Of a stretch of 64,000 nt of DNA, positions 10,806 to 21,828 are shown piece by piece; position 1 is the first letter of the stretch; each line of letters opens with the position of its first letter. The position numbers and the translations under genes are program-made. The notes below the pieces were generated by a model, which was not told the origin of the DNA, searched no databases, and saw only the letters and a list, made by a program, of their open reading frames with translations. Location of the stretch: NCBI GenBank assembly GCA_030789695.1, contig CM061142.1:283032165-283096164 (forward strand), in the 5' to 3' direction. Source of the stretch: Scilla litardierei. Lineage: Eukaryota; Streptophyta; Magnoliopsida; Asparagales; Asparagaceae.

Positions 10806-11767
10806 TGACGTCCCCTAGATTTGGCAATATAGGCAAAGGAATCGGGGATACCAGATTTAAATATTTATAACCGCAAGCGCACGGTGTTGTAGTATGGCTT
10901 GGGGGTCGAAGTCAGGGAGGCGTGTTTTGTGCTTGCTGTCAAGTAGGAACCGGTTCACCCGACGGGTGAGCTATCCCGAACGATCGGTAGGTTGTCACAG
11001 GATATGAATACGAATGATGTAATATATAAAAGGAAACCTAGGACTTTGGTTTCCACCCTATTGTGTACCCTCTCTATTACGACCGACGGATAGGATAACG
11101 ATTGGATTTTAGGGTTTAGTGGTGAGACGTTGCCTCAAAGAGTGATACCTGCGTCCCATGGGCCCGATATTCTGGTCGATGCCCAGGATGATACACAAGG
11201 ACTACCCGGTTTCGGTTGGTGGGCATTCCCATGTCCATTAACGCCGACCGATTCCGGGAGCACTAAGCTCGAAACGATTACTCCTGACATCTCATTCTGC
11301 CGTTCTCACGCGCTAGGATTCAATGTCTATGATAGTGGCATGAGCTGTGGCTAGGGAGTCAAATGCCAATTTTATTCCCCCTTGGCCCGATGGTCAGAGG
11401 CGGTCTTTCTCCCGCCAATGAAAATGAAACACCCCGCGTAACCATCTAAATTCCTAAACCCTATCGAAATCCTATTCTTATGGTCGTTCTAGGGAGAACC
11501 CACGAAGGGGTTTCCACAAAAATCCCAGATTAGGGAACTACTCACAATTCATGGAAAAAATACAATCTAAACGAAATTCAATAGTTGAAATCATAATCAG
11601 GGAATAGAAAAGAGTTGCTAGCAATGATATTAATACTATATTAAAGTTTCAAGACAATCGGAACACTTACAAAACAAGAGAAAATTCCAGCCGTCACAAG
11701 TCCCAAAAATAGGAAATACAAAAAAGATATCGTTTCTGAAAACCTAGGTCAACTATATATAGAAAAT

Positions 11768-11943
11768 GAGGTCGCCCGATCGGTTGAAGCATCAATCGAT
11801 CGGGTGAGCTGCTAGTCGTTTGGCTATCAGGCTTCAGAAGCTTCAACCGGTCGCTGAGCTGAGCAGGTAGCGCCATCGGGTCGTCATTTGGGAAATTTCA
11901 GCTCCAGATGAACCGATCGGGTGAGATGTCACCCGATCGGTTG
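11768..11943. repeat. CCGATCGGGTGAG motif cluster in G1 LTR
   Basis: Several near-palindromic sites: CCCGATCGGTTGA (about 11775), CAATCGATCGGGTGAG (about 11793), CAACCGGTCGCTGAG (about 11843), and a facing pair AACCGATCGGGTGAG / CACCCGATCGGTTGG at about 11909-11943. Same style of cluster as in the other elements, with its own core. Confidence 0.75.
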
Positions 11944-12189
11944 GAATTAAGCCCAAAAAGACAATGGCGATCGAGCTCAAGCTACATTGGGAACTTGGAG
12001 GCTCGAGCTACATTGAATTGGAGATCCCGTTGGGTCGGAAGTTCCGTTGGGTCGAACTCCTCATCGGATCTAATGGCGATCGAGCTCTGGGTCGAATGCT
12101 TCTTGAATCGCCCTTAGATGCTCGGGTTGAGCTTCGGGTGAAGGTCGGACGATGATCAGAGTTTCGGATCACCCTCCGATAGCTTGGGT

Positions 12190-12890
12190 TGATGTCGCAT
12201 CTGGGTCGAACATCGAGGGTTGATGCCTCATCTGTGTCGAACTTCAGCGGTAGATGTCGCATCTGGGTCGAGCTTCAGCGGTAGATGCTGCATCTAGGTT
12301 GAGCGCCGGATGCGGGTCGTAGTTCGTCGGAGTTGGCCAGATGTTAACTCAACTCGGTCGAATTTCTCCTGAAATTGAGGGAGAATCAAGTGGGATTTAA
12401 ATAATAAAATTCAATTTAATATTCCCCTTTATTTGTATACAAGCTCGGTTGTTTGATTGAATGGCTGAGTTGATCAGCGAGTCAAGGTGGCTTGGATAGA
12501 TGTCTGGGACCTTCAATCGACCCATGGTGAGCTTCATCGAGTCGATGCGGCTTGGATAGATGCTTGGGAGCTCAGATCGATCTGTGATGAGCCCCAGTGG
12601 TCGGGCTTCGTCGAAGAATCATCATCGGATGATCTCCGTTGGACTTACTGTTTGGATTCGGTTGGCTAATTATCCTGAGTTGTGGAGAAACCCCATTCTT
12701 AATTTGGGTCGTCTTCCGTTAATCGGTGACGACGTGAGTCCATCAGTGGGTCGAGATAGATCGAACCTCGATTTAGGTTGTCTTCCCTTGATCGGTGATG
12801 ATGGGATGCACCTTCAATGGGTCGAGGTCGATTGAATCTCGACTTGGGTCGTCTTCCCTTGATTGGCGATGATGGAGGCTCCATCGTTGC
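12190..12890. repeat. Degenerate minisatellite-like repeats in LTR region
   Basis: GATGTCGCATCTGGGTCGA-type units recur at 12190-12310. GCGGCTTGGATAGATG occurs twice near 12485 and 12548. A unit of about 70 bases containing GTCGTCTTCCCTTGAT occurs three times, near 12705, 12776 and 12845. Local tandem duplication in noncoding LTR sequence. Confidence 0.65.
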
Positions 12891-13109
12891 TTGGATGACT
12901 GGTGCTCAGTCACCTCCTAAGTTCGGTTGTTTTCGATGTCAGCTTCACAAACTGGAGAGTGGGGAGAAAGGGGAAGTGTGGAAGCAGAGAGGTTCCAATT
13001 GACTGGAGATGATCAGGGCCCGAGCTCTGACTCAAGGAATGAAAGTAGATGAGTGGTTGAACTATAAGGTCGGAAGTCCATGCCCTGCGATTCTCCGAGA
13101 GCCTGGCGG

Positions 13110-14445
13110 ACACTAGAGGGGAGTGAATAGTGTATATAAAAAAATGTTGCAAATAAAACGTTACTAATATTTGCAAAGATGGCACAGAAATAAAATGACA
13201 AGTATAGAAAATTAAACCAATCGCAAACACAGAGATTTATCCTGGTTCGGATCCTCTTGATCCTACTCCAGTCCTCTACCCTGTAGAGATTTTCAATCCA
13301 CTATAATCACTTGCCCCGCAAGTACAAACTTACAAAAATGGCGACACTCCCCGTGTCCCAAACTTTGTACAATCTCTAAACAGAGATTCAAACCTGTTAA
13401 ATAAGAAATAGAAAAAACACATATAGCCTTGTTATAAATTTCAGAGAATGAATTCAAGGATGGTGTTTAGAAGATGAACTTCAAGATGTAAAAGATATGT
13501 AATGAAGAGCAACACTTGAAGTTCTCTGGTTCATAAAAGAACAGAGAGATCAATCGATTTCTTCTTGCAATTATGAACACAAACAACTTTCCAAAATGAT
13601 ATTGAAAAATCCAAGTTCTTCCGTTCTTAAACGAAGAAAGAAATCTAATGATTTCTTCTTACAAATAAGAAAAGAACAACTAATGGCCTAAAGCTTTAGA
13701 AAATGAAAGACTTGATTTCAACAAATAAGAGAGTAAAGAAGAGGAAAGTGAGTGAAGAAAAAGAGAGGGTCTACCCCTCTATTTATAGTATTTAGGGACG
13801 GTTGGGGACTTTAGTTAACGTTGGAAAACGGGCAAGAACCGTCCATGAAAATTTGGGATCAAAACGGCTAGTTTTGAAATTGGTCGACCAAAAGGACAAA
13901 TTAGTCGACCAAAATTTAGAGAGAGAATTTTAACCGTTGGAAGACAGTTCCAGAATCTACACGGTTATGGGAGTTAGCATATGTAATCCCATAATTAAAT
14001 TCGAAGGTTTAAAATTGGTCGACCAAAATGGGGTTATTGGTTGCCAATTTTCAAAGTTACGAATTTTCGAAATTGGGAAGAGTAGATCTCTGAGTAATGG
14101 AACCTAGATGGCTAAGACATATTATCACAAGGCTTTGTGACTCTAATAAAGTAAATTTAAATTGATTACATAAAGCCGTAGATAGGACTCCATCTGCAAC
14201 TGAATCTGAGAAGCTTCTTTGCAGGAGATCCTTATCAAGTGATTATATATCCAAGTCGTGGATATAGGTGCCTTTGTCTTTCCAGCTTCATGAATGATAT
14301 ATCTGATTGAGTATGCATGAAGATATCTCATTATGTGGAACTCAGCATTGATATGTATCTGCATACATAGAGTTAGTAGGACTTAATGTGTTTGTCATAT
14401 CAAAACCATATGTGAATAGAAATATGGAATTATGAAATTCCAACA
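13110..14445 (-). repeat. S1 3' LTR
   Basis: Starts (minus strand) TGTTGGAATTTCATAATTCC at 14445. Similarity to the 5' LTR stops at 13110 (ACACTAGAGGGG on the plus strand); beyond it the two flanks differ. A minus-strand TATA (CTATAAATA) is at 13780-13788. It carries TTGGTCGACCAA at 13880-13891 and 14015-14026 and a one-base variant at 13901-13912. Confidence 0.88.
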
Positions 14446-15187
14446 TTCTCCCCATTTTTGATGATGACAAACATGAAAAATATATATTGTTAAAATTGAA
14501 CATATAAGGTATACTCCCCCTGAATATGTGGAGTTTGTAAAGACTCCCCCTGAGTAAATGAAATATAGTCTCCCCCTTTGGAATCCTCAAAAAGAGGGAA
14601 ATTAGAGTTAGTTAATAAAAATAAGCGAAAAAATAGGGGAGAAATATAATTAGCGGCAAAAGAAGGAGTATATAGCCGTAAAAGTAATGAAAAAAATTTG
14701 GTCATCGGTGGAAAAGAATGTGTATGCCGAATAGAGTATATAGGCCGAAAAAGATTTGTAGGAGAATATAGGGTGGAGGCCGAAAAATGGAAAAGGCCAA
14801 TAAAAACAATGAATAAAACCATGAAAAAATAATTAGTGGGAAGGCCACTTAAAAATAATTTTAATAGCGGACACAAGAGACTTGTCTTGTGGCAGGTTGC
14901 GAAATGACCATAATGGATACTTGGTGGTGTGTATTAACAGAGGATAAATTGGAGTTAAAAAAATATATGTGTGCCTTGGATTAAATCTTGTACAGAAATA
15001 AAGTTAGAAAGGCGAGGAAATGGAATAGCCTTTGGGAATGAAAACCACAAATTTGTAGCAGTTGGTATGATAATATCCTGGGGGAAGGAAACATGCATTA
15101 TATGGTCATGAAAATTCTTTACAGAACATGTAAAAAAAATAACACATAACAATGAGCCCTTCCTGCAGAAAATATGTGCATGCTCGG
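14446..15187 (-). other. S1 polypurine tract and distal 3' noncoding region
   Basis: The minus-strand tract AAAAATGGGGAGAA abuts the 3' LTR. Three more G-rich runs of the form GGGGGAGT or GGGGGAGA lie at 14513-14520, 14543-14550 and 14569-14576 (plus-strand complement ACTCCCCC/TCTCCCCC), so candidate plus-strand primers are repeated. The rest is AT-rich with no supported ORF. It ends in the R1 target CTCGG (15183-15187). Confidence 0.75.
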
Positions 15188-16153
15188 TGTTTCGGAGTGT
15201 TTTCTCACTACAAAGCGTTGACCGTGGAGAACCCGGTCAACGTGGTCAAGGGGCCCGCTTTGGGTCCCTTGGGGGGCTTCGAATTGGTGCAGAAGGGGCG
15301 AGGGGAAGCCTCGGCCCTGGTTGAGACGCTCGGCCTCGGACAGACGTGCTCGGCCTCGATTGGAAGGGGGACGAGGGGTAGCCTCAGTCGCCCGGGTAGA
15401 CACACGGCCGACGGGCGGTGAGGGGGAGTCTCAGACCCGACTATGACGCTCGGCCTCGGCGGGGCGTGCTCGGCCTCGGCAGGCTGACGGTGAGGGGAAG
15501 CCTCACTATCCAGTCGATCGAGTGGTCGGAGAGGGGCGAGGGGTAGCCTCGGCCCGTTGATCAGCTGTCCACCTGCGTAGATGAGAACGCTCGTCAGGGG
15601 GCCGGACCTTGGTTCCGGCCAAATCCCCTCCGATGCCTAAGTCAGATAGTGATCTGAGAAAGGAGGCCCGGCGGAGACGGTTCGACTCGTGAGGAGATCG
15701 TAACGGTGTCTCTCGGCGTGAGCGGGGGAGGAATGAGATGAATTGGGGGAGCGAGGTCGTTGATGGAGTACCTTAGGTTTTGCTACATGAGATGCGGTCC
15801 CGTTCTTCGTCGTCCTCCGAGACCTTTTGTAGAGCTCCCTGCGTGATTGCCTCTGGCCCACGTCCCACGCCCGCCCTCGATCGTGCCCCATCAATCCGCC
15901 CCCTCGCCGCCGCTCTCTTCGCCATTCCAGCACCTCCCTATTACCGCCATTTAGTGGTCGCGCGTTCGGGGGAACGGTTTTCGCAGGAGTGGGTGAGTGT
16001 CCAGCAGGTTATCGGGGCCGGGTCGGATCGACATTCGAGAAGATCCCTTACAGGGCCTTTGTTGAATGGGCTTGAGGATGCAGGTGGGCCTTCGACCAGT
16101 AGTCGGGCTCCTGGGCTCGTGTCTTTTGGGGTCTCGGTCAAATAGGCGTAACA
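15188..16153 (-). repeat. R1 left LTR (3' LTR in element sense)
   Basis: 966 bp, GC-rich, with repeated GCTCGGCCTCGG segments. Partner of 21829-22794. Preceded by TSD CTCGG. The adjoining polypurine tract on the minus strand reads CCGATGGGGGCAAT (16154-16167). Confidence 0.95.
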
Positions 16154-16775
16154 ATTGCCCCCATCGGTCGAGTTGATTGGCTTCGGCCTGTTCGGCTCGG
16201 CCGATGTGACCTCTGCCGATTTTGACAAGCTCGCCAGTCGATGCCGACTCATTTATTAGTCGTCATCATGGGTGGGCCCGTTCGATATTTTTAAGGCGCG
16301 GGCTCCGAAGCGCCGTCGGTCCTCTGATGCCGCCACGTGTGGCTGCAAACTTACCCCCTCCGTTCGCGGGGCCATCTTCAATTGAGAAGCTGAGGGGTTC
16401 GGGCGCCGCCATCGGGTGGATCGATCGGCCTCGGCTAGCTTGGTATAACCGCTTCGCCTCCTGGGGTTCCGAGTGGCGCTTCAGCCGAGGCGTGGTCATA
16501 AATGTAGGTCATGATGAGGCGGATCGATTGGACTTCCCCTGGCGCCGGTTTCGAAACGCCGCCAGTTCTTCGAAGCCTGCCGCGCGTTCTTGTCAGCCGC
16601 TTCGAATTCACCCCTGCACCCGGTATATAAGATCCTCAGCCGCGTTGATCTCCACTTCTCTCTTGCTTCTCCCGGTATTCAAAGCTTTCCACAACTCGGA
16701 GTTTCCCGTCGCCTTCGCTTCCTTGCCTTCTCCAGACTAGTCGAAAAAAGGTAATTCCTCTCTCGCTTTCATCTT
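16154..16775 (+). promoter_or_regulatory. R1 spacer with polypurine tract and TATA box of the antisense gene
   Basis: The minus-strand polypurine tract is at 16154-16167. On the plus strand TATATAA lies at 16624-16630, followed by a pyrimidine-rich patch (CTCCACTTCTCTCTTGCTTC), typical of plant core promoters. It is about 145 bases before the ATG at 16776. This suggests that the antisense gene has its own promoter. Confidence 0.65.
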
Positions 16776-18821
16776 ATGGCTGCCCTTAGGATAGGCGGTT
16801 TTGGTCAAAGGGAAAGGGATCCTTCGGAGTCCAGGCGGGGTGAGCCCCGGCTAGGGGGATCAGGTTCCCCCGCCGGGAGTCGTTCTCTTCAGGATAAGGG
16901 GAAGGAGAAACTTTTTCCAGACTACGCCCGTGATGACGTGGCGTCGGCTGCCGTACGGCTTAATGTGCCCCCGGTTGTCCTCCGTACGCCGTCGAGGACC
17001 CCTCCTTCGGTGGCCGCGGAGATCCGGGAAAGATATCTCTGCTTCCCATACGAGGTTCGGGTTCCATTTGTCGACGAGCGGGTTTGCCTTCCGAGGAGCA
17101 ATGAGGTCGGCGTCTACGTCGAGATGTTCCGCCTGGGTCTTCGCTTCCCGCTCCATCCCTTCTTCATCCAGGTCATGGAACATTTCACAGTGTCCTTGTG
17201 TCAGTTCACCCCGTGTTCGATCGTGGTACTGACGGGCTTCGTAACGCTCTGCTGTACCCGTGGTCTGGAGCCGACTCTCCCCCTTCTCTTCCACTTTTAC
17301 CAGGTCCAGACGGTCGGTCCAGGGTCATGGCTGCTACTCCGAGCTCGTTCGAGGAGGGAATGCCTGATCGGGTTACCCCGCTGGTCAGGGGATTGGAACT
17401 CGGATTATGTTTTCGTGGTCTTCTTGGGCGAGGCCCAGATTCTAACAAGCTGGGGCAGTTCTGTCCATCCTCGCCCGTCGTTAGTTCTCTCAGACGCCGA
17501 CCGGGCAGCCGCTGTGCTTCTGTTGGCTCTTCCTTTGGAAACGAAGTCCATCTGGTCTTTGCTGGACGACCTACTCCTGAAGGCCGTCTTGTGGTCTCCG
17601 GGTAGGTCGCTTTTTCATCCCCGGATCGCCCTATGACTCATCCTGATTTCGGTCTCCTTTGCAGGGATGGCTGGCCGCGAATTCGTCCGTGACGTCGACG
17701 AGCTGATCCGTCGTGGAGCCGCTCGGAGCCGAGGTAGTACCTCTGGAAGGGCACCTCGGAGGACCGTTGAGGAGGAAGTGCGCCGAGCCGAGCCTTCCGT
17801 GGGTAAGGTGGTGGCCGCGCCTCCCGCCTCTTCTTCTGGCGATCCCCTTCCGGGGGGTGAGGATGGTGCGAGGCGGAAGCGTTCCCCTCCGGCGCCTTCG
17901 GAGCCCCACGGTGGAAAGAAGAGGAAGGAGGACGTGGATCCCTCCGGTCCGGTAGGTTCCGCGCTTCCCGTGGCGACCGCCGGGGATCCTTCGATAGCTT
18001 TGCCAGCCACCCCCCTCGCAGCGTCTTCGCCCGTATCACCAGGGGTCGGGGCCTTGTTGGCGAGCGACTTGGCTTCGATCGTCGTCCCTGGGAGTTCGAT
18101 GTTTGTTTGTCGAGCCCTGGCCCAGCAGGTTGCCGAGGTCTCCGTCCCTCCCCGGGACCGCAGCCTCCTCAAGAAGATCCCGACCGACAAAATGTCGGAT
18201 TCCTTGGTCTGGATCCTTCAACAGGTTCGGTTATCTTGCTATCCTCTCTTTCTCTTTATCCTCTTCTTAGCCCATGTCTCGTCTTTTCAGGGTTCAGCGC
18301 TCGCTGTGGAGTTGCAGTGTCGAGCCGTCCGCTTGAGGGAGCTGGAGGAGTCCTCCATGAGGGCTCAGGAGCGGGCCGGGGCGGCTGAGGTGGCTATGAC
18401 GGAGGCCCAGATGGAGTCTCGGCGTCTCAACCTCCGTGTGGCCGAGTTGGAGGGACGAGTGGGTGACCTCCAGGGAAAGCTGGAGGATGCTCATCAGTCG
18501 GCTGAGGAAGCGGCGGAGTCGTTCCGCCTGGAGAGGGAGGAGCTTCAGAGGGAACTGTCGGATCGGCGCCAGGTGGTGCGGCTTGCAGAGGAGGTGGAGA
18601 AGGGCGTCGTCGAGACCCTGGGGAAGAGGATCTTCGAGGTTCTCAGGGAGGCCTTCGGTAAGTATGAAGACCTCATCGCCCCTCGGATCGTCGAAGTCGT
18701 CCAGTCTTCTTTCCGGGAATGTGCGGAGCGTGTTCGGCAAGCCCCACCGCCGGTCGATCCCCCTCGCTCCGAGCAGGGTGAAGTGCCCGACGATGTGTCC
18801 TCCCGAGCTCGGGCTCCCTAA
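16776..18821 (+). CDS. Antisense gene in R1: 'putative gypsy-type transposon' (Transposase_28-like) protein, three exons
   Basis: Not sense to gag: it runs on the plus strand, opposite to R1. The ATG at 16776 opens a frame whose middle part, YVEMFRLGLRFPLHPFFIQV, continuing to CTRGLEPTLPLLFHFYQV and PRWSGDWNSDYVFV, resembles the plant domain named 'putative gypsy type transposon' (PF04195). Two short introns look real: 17602-17664 (63 bp, GTAGGT..TTTGCAG, phase 1) and 18225-18290 (66 bp, GTTCGG..TTTTCAG). Both keep the frame, and the first removes the stop at 17634-17636. Exons 16776-17601, 17665-18224 and 18291-18821 give 638 residues without a stop. The C-terminal third (from about 18300) is a charged coiled coil rich in E, R, L and A; the middle is low-complexity with a basic KKRKE stretch at about 17917. 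The molecular function of this family is unknown. The gene is tail-to-tail with gag across the tandem array. Confidence 0.75.
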
Positions 18822-19189
18822 GCCGTCCCTCCCGGCCTTATCCTCAAATTTTTAAGCATTCGCTTCGCTTTGGGCCAGTCTACTTGAAATGGATCCCTGG
18901 CCCCCGCTATCTCCTTCGGCTTCGTTATCGGCTCCATGGCCAATAATTGCTGGTTGCATGGCTGCTAGCTTGGGCTACCTACTTCGGGTCTTTTGTCAAC
19001 CAATTTTGCTCTGTCGGTGTCGATCTAGCTTCTGTAGGCGAAGAACTCTGTCATTCGTCGTGAGTAGATTGTTTGTAGGGTGTTTCCTTCGCCTTGATCC
19101 CCTGTAAATAAGACGCATTTTTGTACTCTGGTTAGCTATTATAAACGAAATCGACTTACTTGGACTTCTTGTGTACTTTGCGTTGTCGC
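18822..19189 (+). other. Presumed 3' UTR of the R1 antisense gene
   Basis: Noncoding, AT-richer than the gene. It contains GTAAATAAGACG at about 19105 and TATAAACGAAA at about 19139, possible weak polyadenylation-type signals before the tandem array starts. No ORF supported. Confidence 0.45.
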
Positions 19190-19912
19190 CTTGTTCTTGG
19201 CTTAGGAATGGACGAAGCTGGCGTTGGCTGGGGGGATTCTCCCCAGACTTAGGGGCGTAGGAGTCAGTCAGCGAGGGCAGAGCTCCTCGGCTTAGGACCG
19301 GTCGGCGTCCGTGTCTGCTGGGGGAATTGCCCCCAGACTTATGAGCGCTGGTGTCGGTCGGCGAGGGCAAAGCTCCTCGGCTTAGGACCGGTCGGCGTCC
19401 GTGCCTGCTGGGGGAATTGCCCCCAGACTTATGAGCGCTGGTGTCGGTCGGCGAGGGCAAAGCTCCTTGGCTTAGGACCAGTCGGCGTCTGTGCCTACTG
19501 GGGGAATTGCCCCCAGACTTATGAGCGCTGGAGTCGGTCGGTGAGGGCAAAGCTCCTCGGTCGGCATCCGTGCCTGCTGGGGGAATTGCCCCCAGACTTA
19601 TGAGCGCTGGAGTCGGTCGGCGAGGGCAAAGCTCCTCGGCTTAGGACCGGTCGGCGTCCGTGCCTGCTGGGGGAATTGCCCCCAGACTTATGAGCGCTGG
19701 AGTCGGTCGGTAAGGGCAAAGCTCCTCGGTCGGCGTCCGTGCCTGCTGGGGGAATTGCCCCCAGACTTATGAGCGCTGGAGTCAGTCGGCGAGGGCAAAG
19801 CTCCTCGGCTTAGGACCGGTCGGCGTCCGTGCCTGCTGGGGGAATTGCCCCAGTCTTATGAGCACAGGAGTCAGTCGGTGAGGACAAAGCTCCTCTTCCT
19901 CCTCCAGTGAGG
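19190..19912. repeat. R1 tandem array, 90-bp unit
   Basis: Eight units, registered on CCCCAGACTT, start near 19241, 19331, 19421, 19511, 19590, 19680, 19759 and 19848. The step is 90 bases; two steps are 79 because an 11-base segment (CTTAGGACCGG) is missing. The late part alternates 79 and 90, suggesting duplication of a two-unit block. Each unit contains the inverted GGGGGAATTGCCCCC and GGACCGGTCGGCG. Retand elements are known for such arrays. Confidence 0.93.
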
Positions 19913-20133
19913 CGGCGGTCTCCGTTCTTTTGCGCTATTGGTGGCATGTCAATTCCGTCGGGGATTTAAGAAAAGACAAAGAAAAAGGAATGCATTTGTA
20001 CTCTCAAGAGTCCTGTCGGACCGGTACATTTGGAGGAAATGGAAAAACAAAAGAAATGAAGCTAGACAGAGGGATGTAAACTTAGATAACTCCCTCATAC
20101 TAGGCCGCTTCCGGGGGGAGAGACGTCGCCCGC

Positions 20134-21768
20134 TCACTCTATGATGCGGAGGGGGCCTTGGATGGTGTTGATATTCTTCCCCTTGTCTGGCTGTGTGGAG
20201 GTCCCTTCTCCGTGGGCCGGCTCGTCGGCCTGATTCCTGGCGTGCCCTCGGCTCATCAGCTTCTCAATGTCCTTTTTCAAATGCCAGCAATCTTCTGTGT
20301 CATGACCATCGTCCTTGTGGTACTTGCAGTACTTCTCCCTGTTCTTCCCGCCTCTTTTAGCCTTCGGTGGGGGGCGATCAGCTCGCTCTTCCTTCTGTAC
20401 TTGGGCGAGAATGGCGTCCGGGGTGGTATCCCTCGCGCTTTCTCCCCGCTGCCTGTTACTCTGCCTCTTCTCGGTCCAGTACCCTTCGGGGCTAACTCGT
20501 CCGCCGTCGCCGCGCTTGGTCCCTCGAGCGGCTTTTCCTGCATCCTCGGCCAAGGCCTCCTCGGTCAGCATGAAGCGTTCGGCCCTTGCCATGATCCCGG
20601 GGAGGTCCTTCGGGGGGTCGTTGTGTAGGGACTTCTTGAGGCCCCTGTGGCGAAGTCCTTTCTTAAGGGCCGTCTGGACCACCAGGTCGGGTGGGTTGTT
20701 CACGTTCAGCCTTTCCGCATTGAAGCGACGCATGAACTGTCGGAGTGGCTCGGCCGGGCCTTGCACTATGTTGAACAGATGTTCAGCACCAGGTTTGATC
20801 AGCCTCCCCGTCATGAACTGTTTGCAGAACAACTGGGCGAGTTGTTCGAAACTGTCGATGGAGCGGCCGGGCAGGCTGTGGTACCAGATCCTCACCGCTC
20901 CCCTGAGAGTAGAATAGAAGCCCCGGCAAAGCAGGTCATCGTCAGCTCCCTGGAAGGCCATGTCCCCCTCGTAGTCCATCACGTGGTGTGCCGGATCTCC
21001 TATTCCGTCGTACTTTCCCAGCACCGGGATCCTGAATCGAGAGGGGACCCGTGCGTCGGTTATTCTCCGTGATAAGGGACACCGGTCTCCGTGGATGCCT
21101 CCGGGGATGCGGTACTCGCCTGCCTCTGGATCGATCGGGGGTGGAGGTAGCACCGACGCCAGCGGGGCTGGCTCCGCAGCCTTCGCCACGCTTGGGGTCG
21201 GGCTGTCCCGACGCTCCCGACTCCTCCTGCGGGAGCTCCTGCTCCGTCGTGATCGGTCTCTCGAGTGGTGTCATTCGCTTCTCCTGCGGCGGGACGACCG
21301 TGATCGACGAGACGATGCCGTCCTCGATTCACCGTCCGTCCCTTCGGTCTCTCTTCGGCTCCTTTCACGATAGGGTGAGGAGGCGCGTGACCTCGCCTGA
21401 CGAGAGCCGGACAGCGTGAACCGACGCTCCGTGTTCGGTTTCTGGGCCCCGTGGTCGTCGACCACGGCAGACCGCAAGTGCGGGGGATCCCCTGCCCATC
21501 GATGGCCATCGTCCAACGTGCCCCTGTTGGGCGGCGCCGGGCCGACGAGTTGCTGCACCGTCGCGACCAACGTCTGGAGGCTTGCGTTGGTCTCCTGAGC
21601 CAGGGCGCGGAGTTGTCCTTGCGTGGCCAGTTCTAAGCCGCCGGTCTCTTCGGTTGAGAGGGCATGGTGGTCGCCGACGAACATGTCCTCGGGGTTGCCA
21701 TTCGATGCGTCATTCCCCTCCTCAGGGATGGGGGGCATGCGTTTCCTTCCGTTGCTGGCTCGTGCCAT
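20134..21768 (-). pseudogene. gag: R1 gag (Tat/Retand type), one in-frame stop
   Basis: The start at 21768 (MARASNGRKRMPPIPEEG) lies 58 bases after the primer site. Order: an N-terminal domain with a helix LRALAQETNASLQTLVATV; an arginine/serine-rich stretch (about 21240-21370) containing the only stop, TGA at 21271-21273; a gag core (YDGIGDPAHHVMDYEGDM, VRIWYHSLPGRSIDSFEQL, PAEPLRQFMRRFNAERL, DLVVQTALKKGL); then the zinc-binding CKYHKDDGHDTEDC (C-x2-H-x4-H-x4-C); and an end at INTIQGPLRIIE. In Tat elements the protease normally follows the INTI block, so pol is missing exactly at the gag/protease border. Both sides of the stop are in one frame. If the stop were tolerated, gag could still form particles for a helper's enzymes; that is inference. 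Confidence 0.88.
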
Positions 21769-21806
21769 TGTTGGTGTGGTTTTCTGCTTTGTGGGATGAT
21801 TTTCAG

Positions 21807-21826
21807 GGTTCCCACAGACGGCGCCA
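21807..21826 (-). other. R1 primer binding site
   Basis: The minus-strand sequence TGGCGCCGTCTGTGGGAACC begins two bases after the LTR end. The TGGCGCC start and position fit a primer site; I do not assign the tRNA with certainty. Confidence 0.8.
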
Positions 21827-21828
21827 GA

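Larger units (their letters stand above)
10806..13109 (-). repeat. G1 5' LTR sequence, outer boundary unresolved
   Basis: The LTR ends (minus strand) in GGGGACGTCA at 10806, next to the primer site. The segment CACCGTGCGCTTGCGG at about 10860-10885 parallels CACCGTCCGCTTGC near the end of the G3 LTR, so this is Athila LTR sequence. No outer terminus was found before S1 begins at 13110. Either this LTR is long and continues as 30257-30999 on the other side of S1, or it ends near 12.4 kb and the remainder belongs to the 3' LTR of G4. No coding sequence is supported here. Confidence 0.65.

Noticed and set aside
12008..13230. Several 60-106-codon ORFs on both strands in the G1 LTR region
   Set aside because: They follow the local GATCGG/GGTCGA-type repeats, overlap on both strands and have no domain similarity I can recognise.
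19519..19719. Ser/Arg-rich ORFs across the R1 tandem array
   Set aside because: The peptide is just the 90-bp unit translated (30 codons per unit) and the frame breaks at the 79-bp units' neighbours; no start or context supports a gene.
19190..19912. CRISPR-like array
   Set aside because: Repeats are contiguous 90-bp units without unique spacers, inside a plant retrotransposon.
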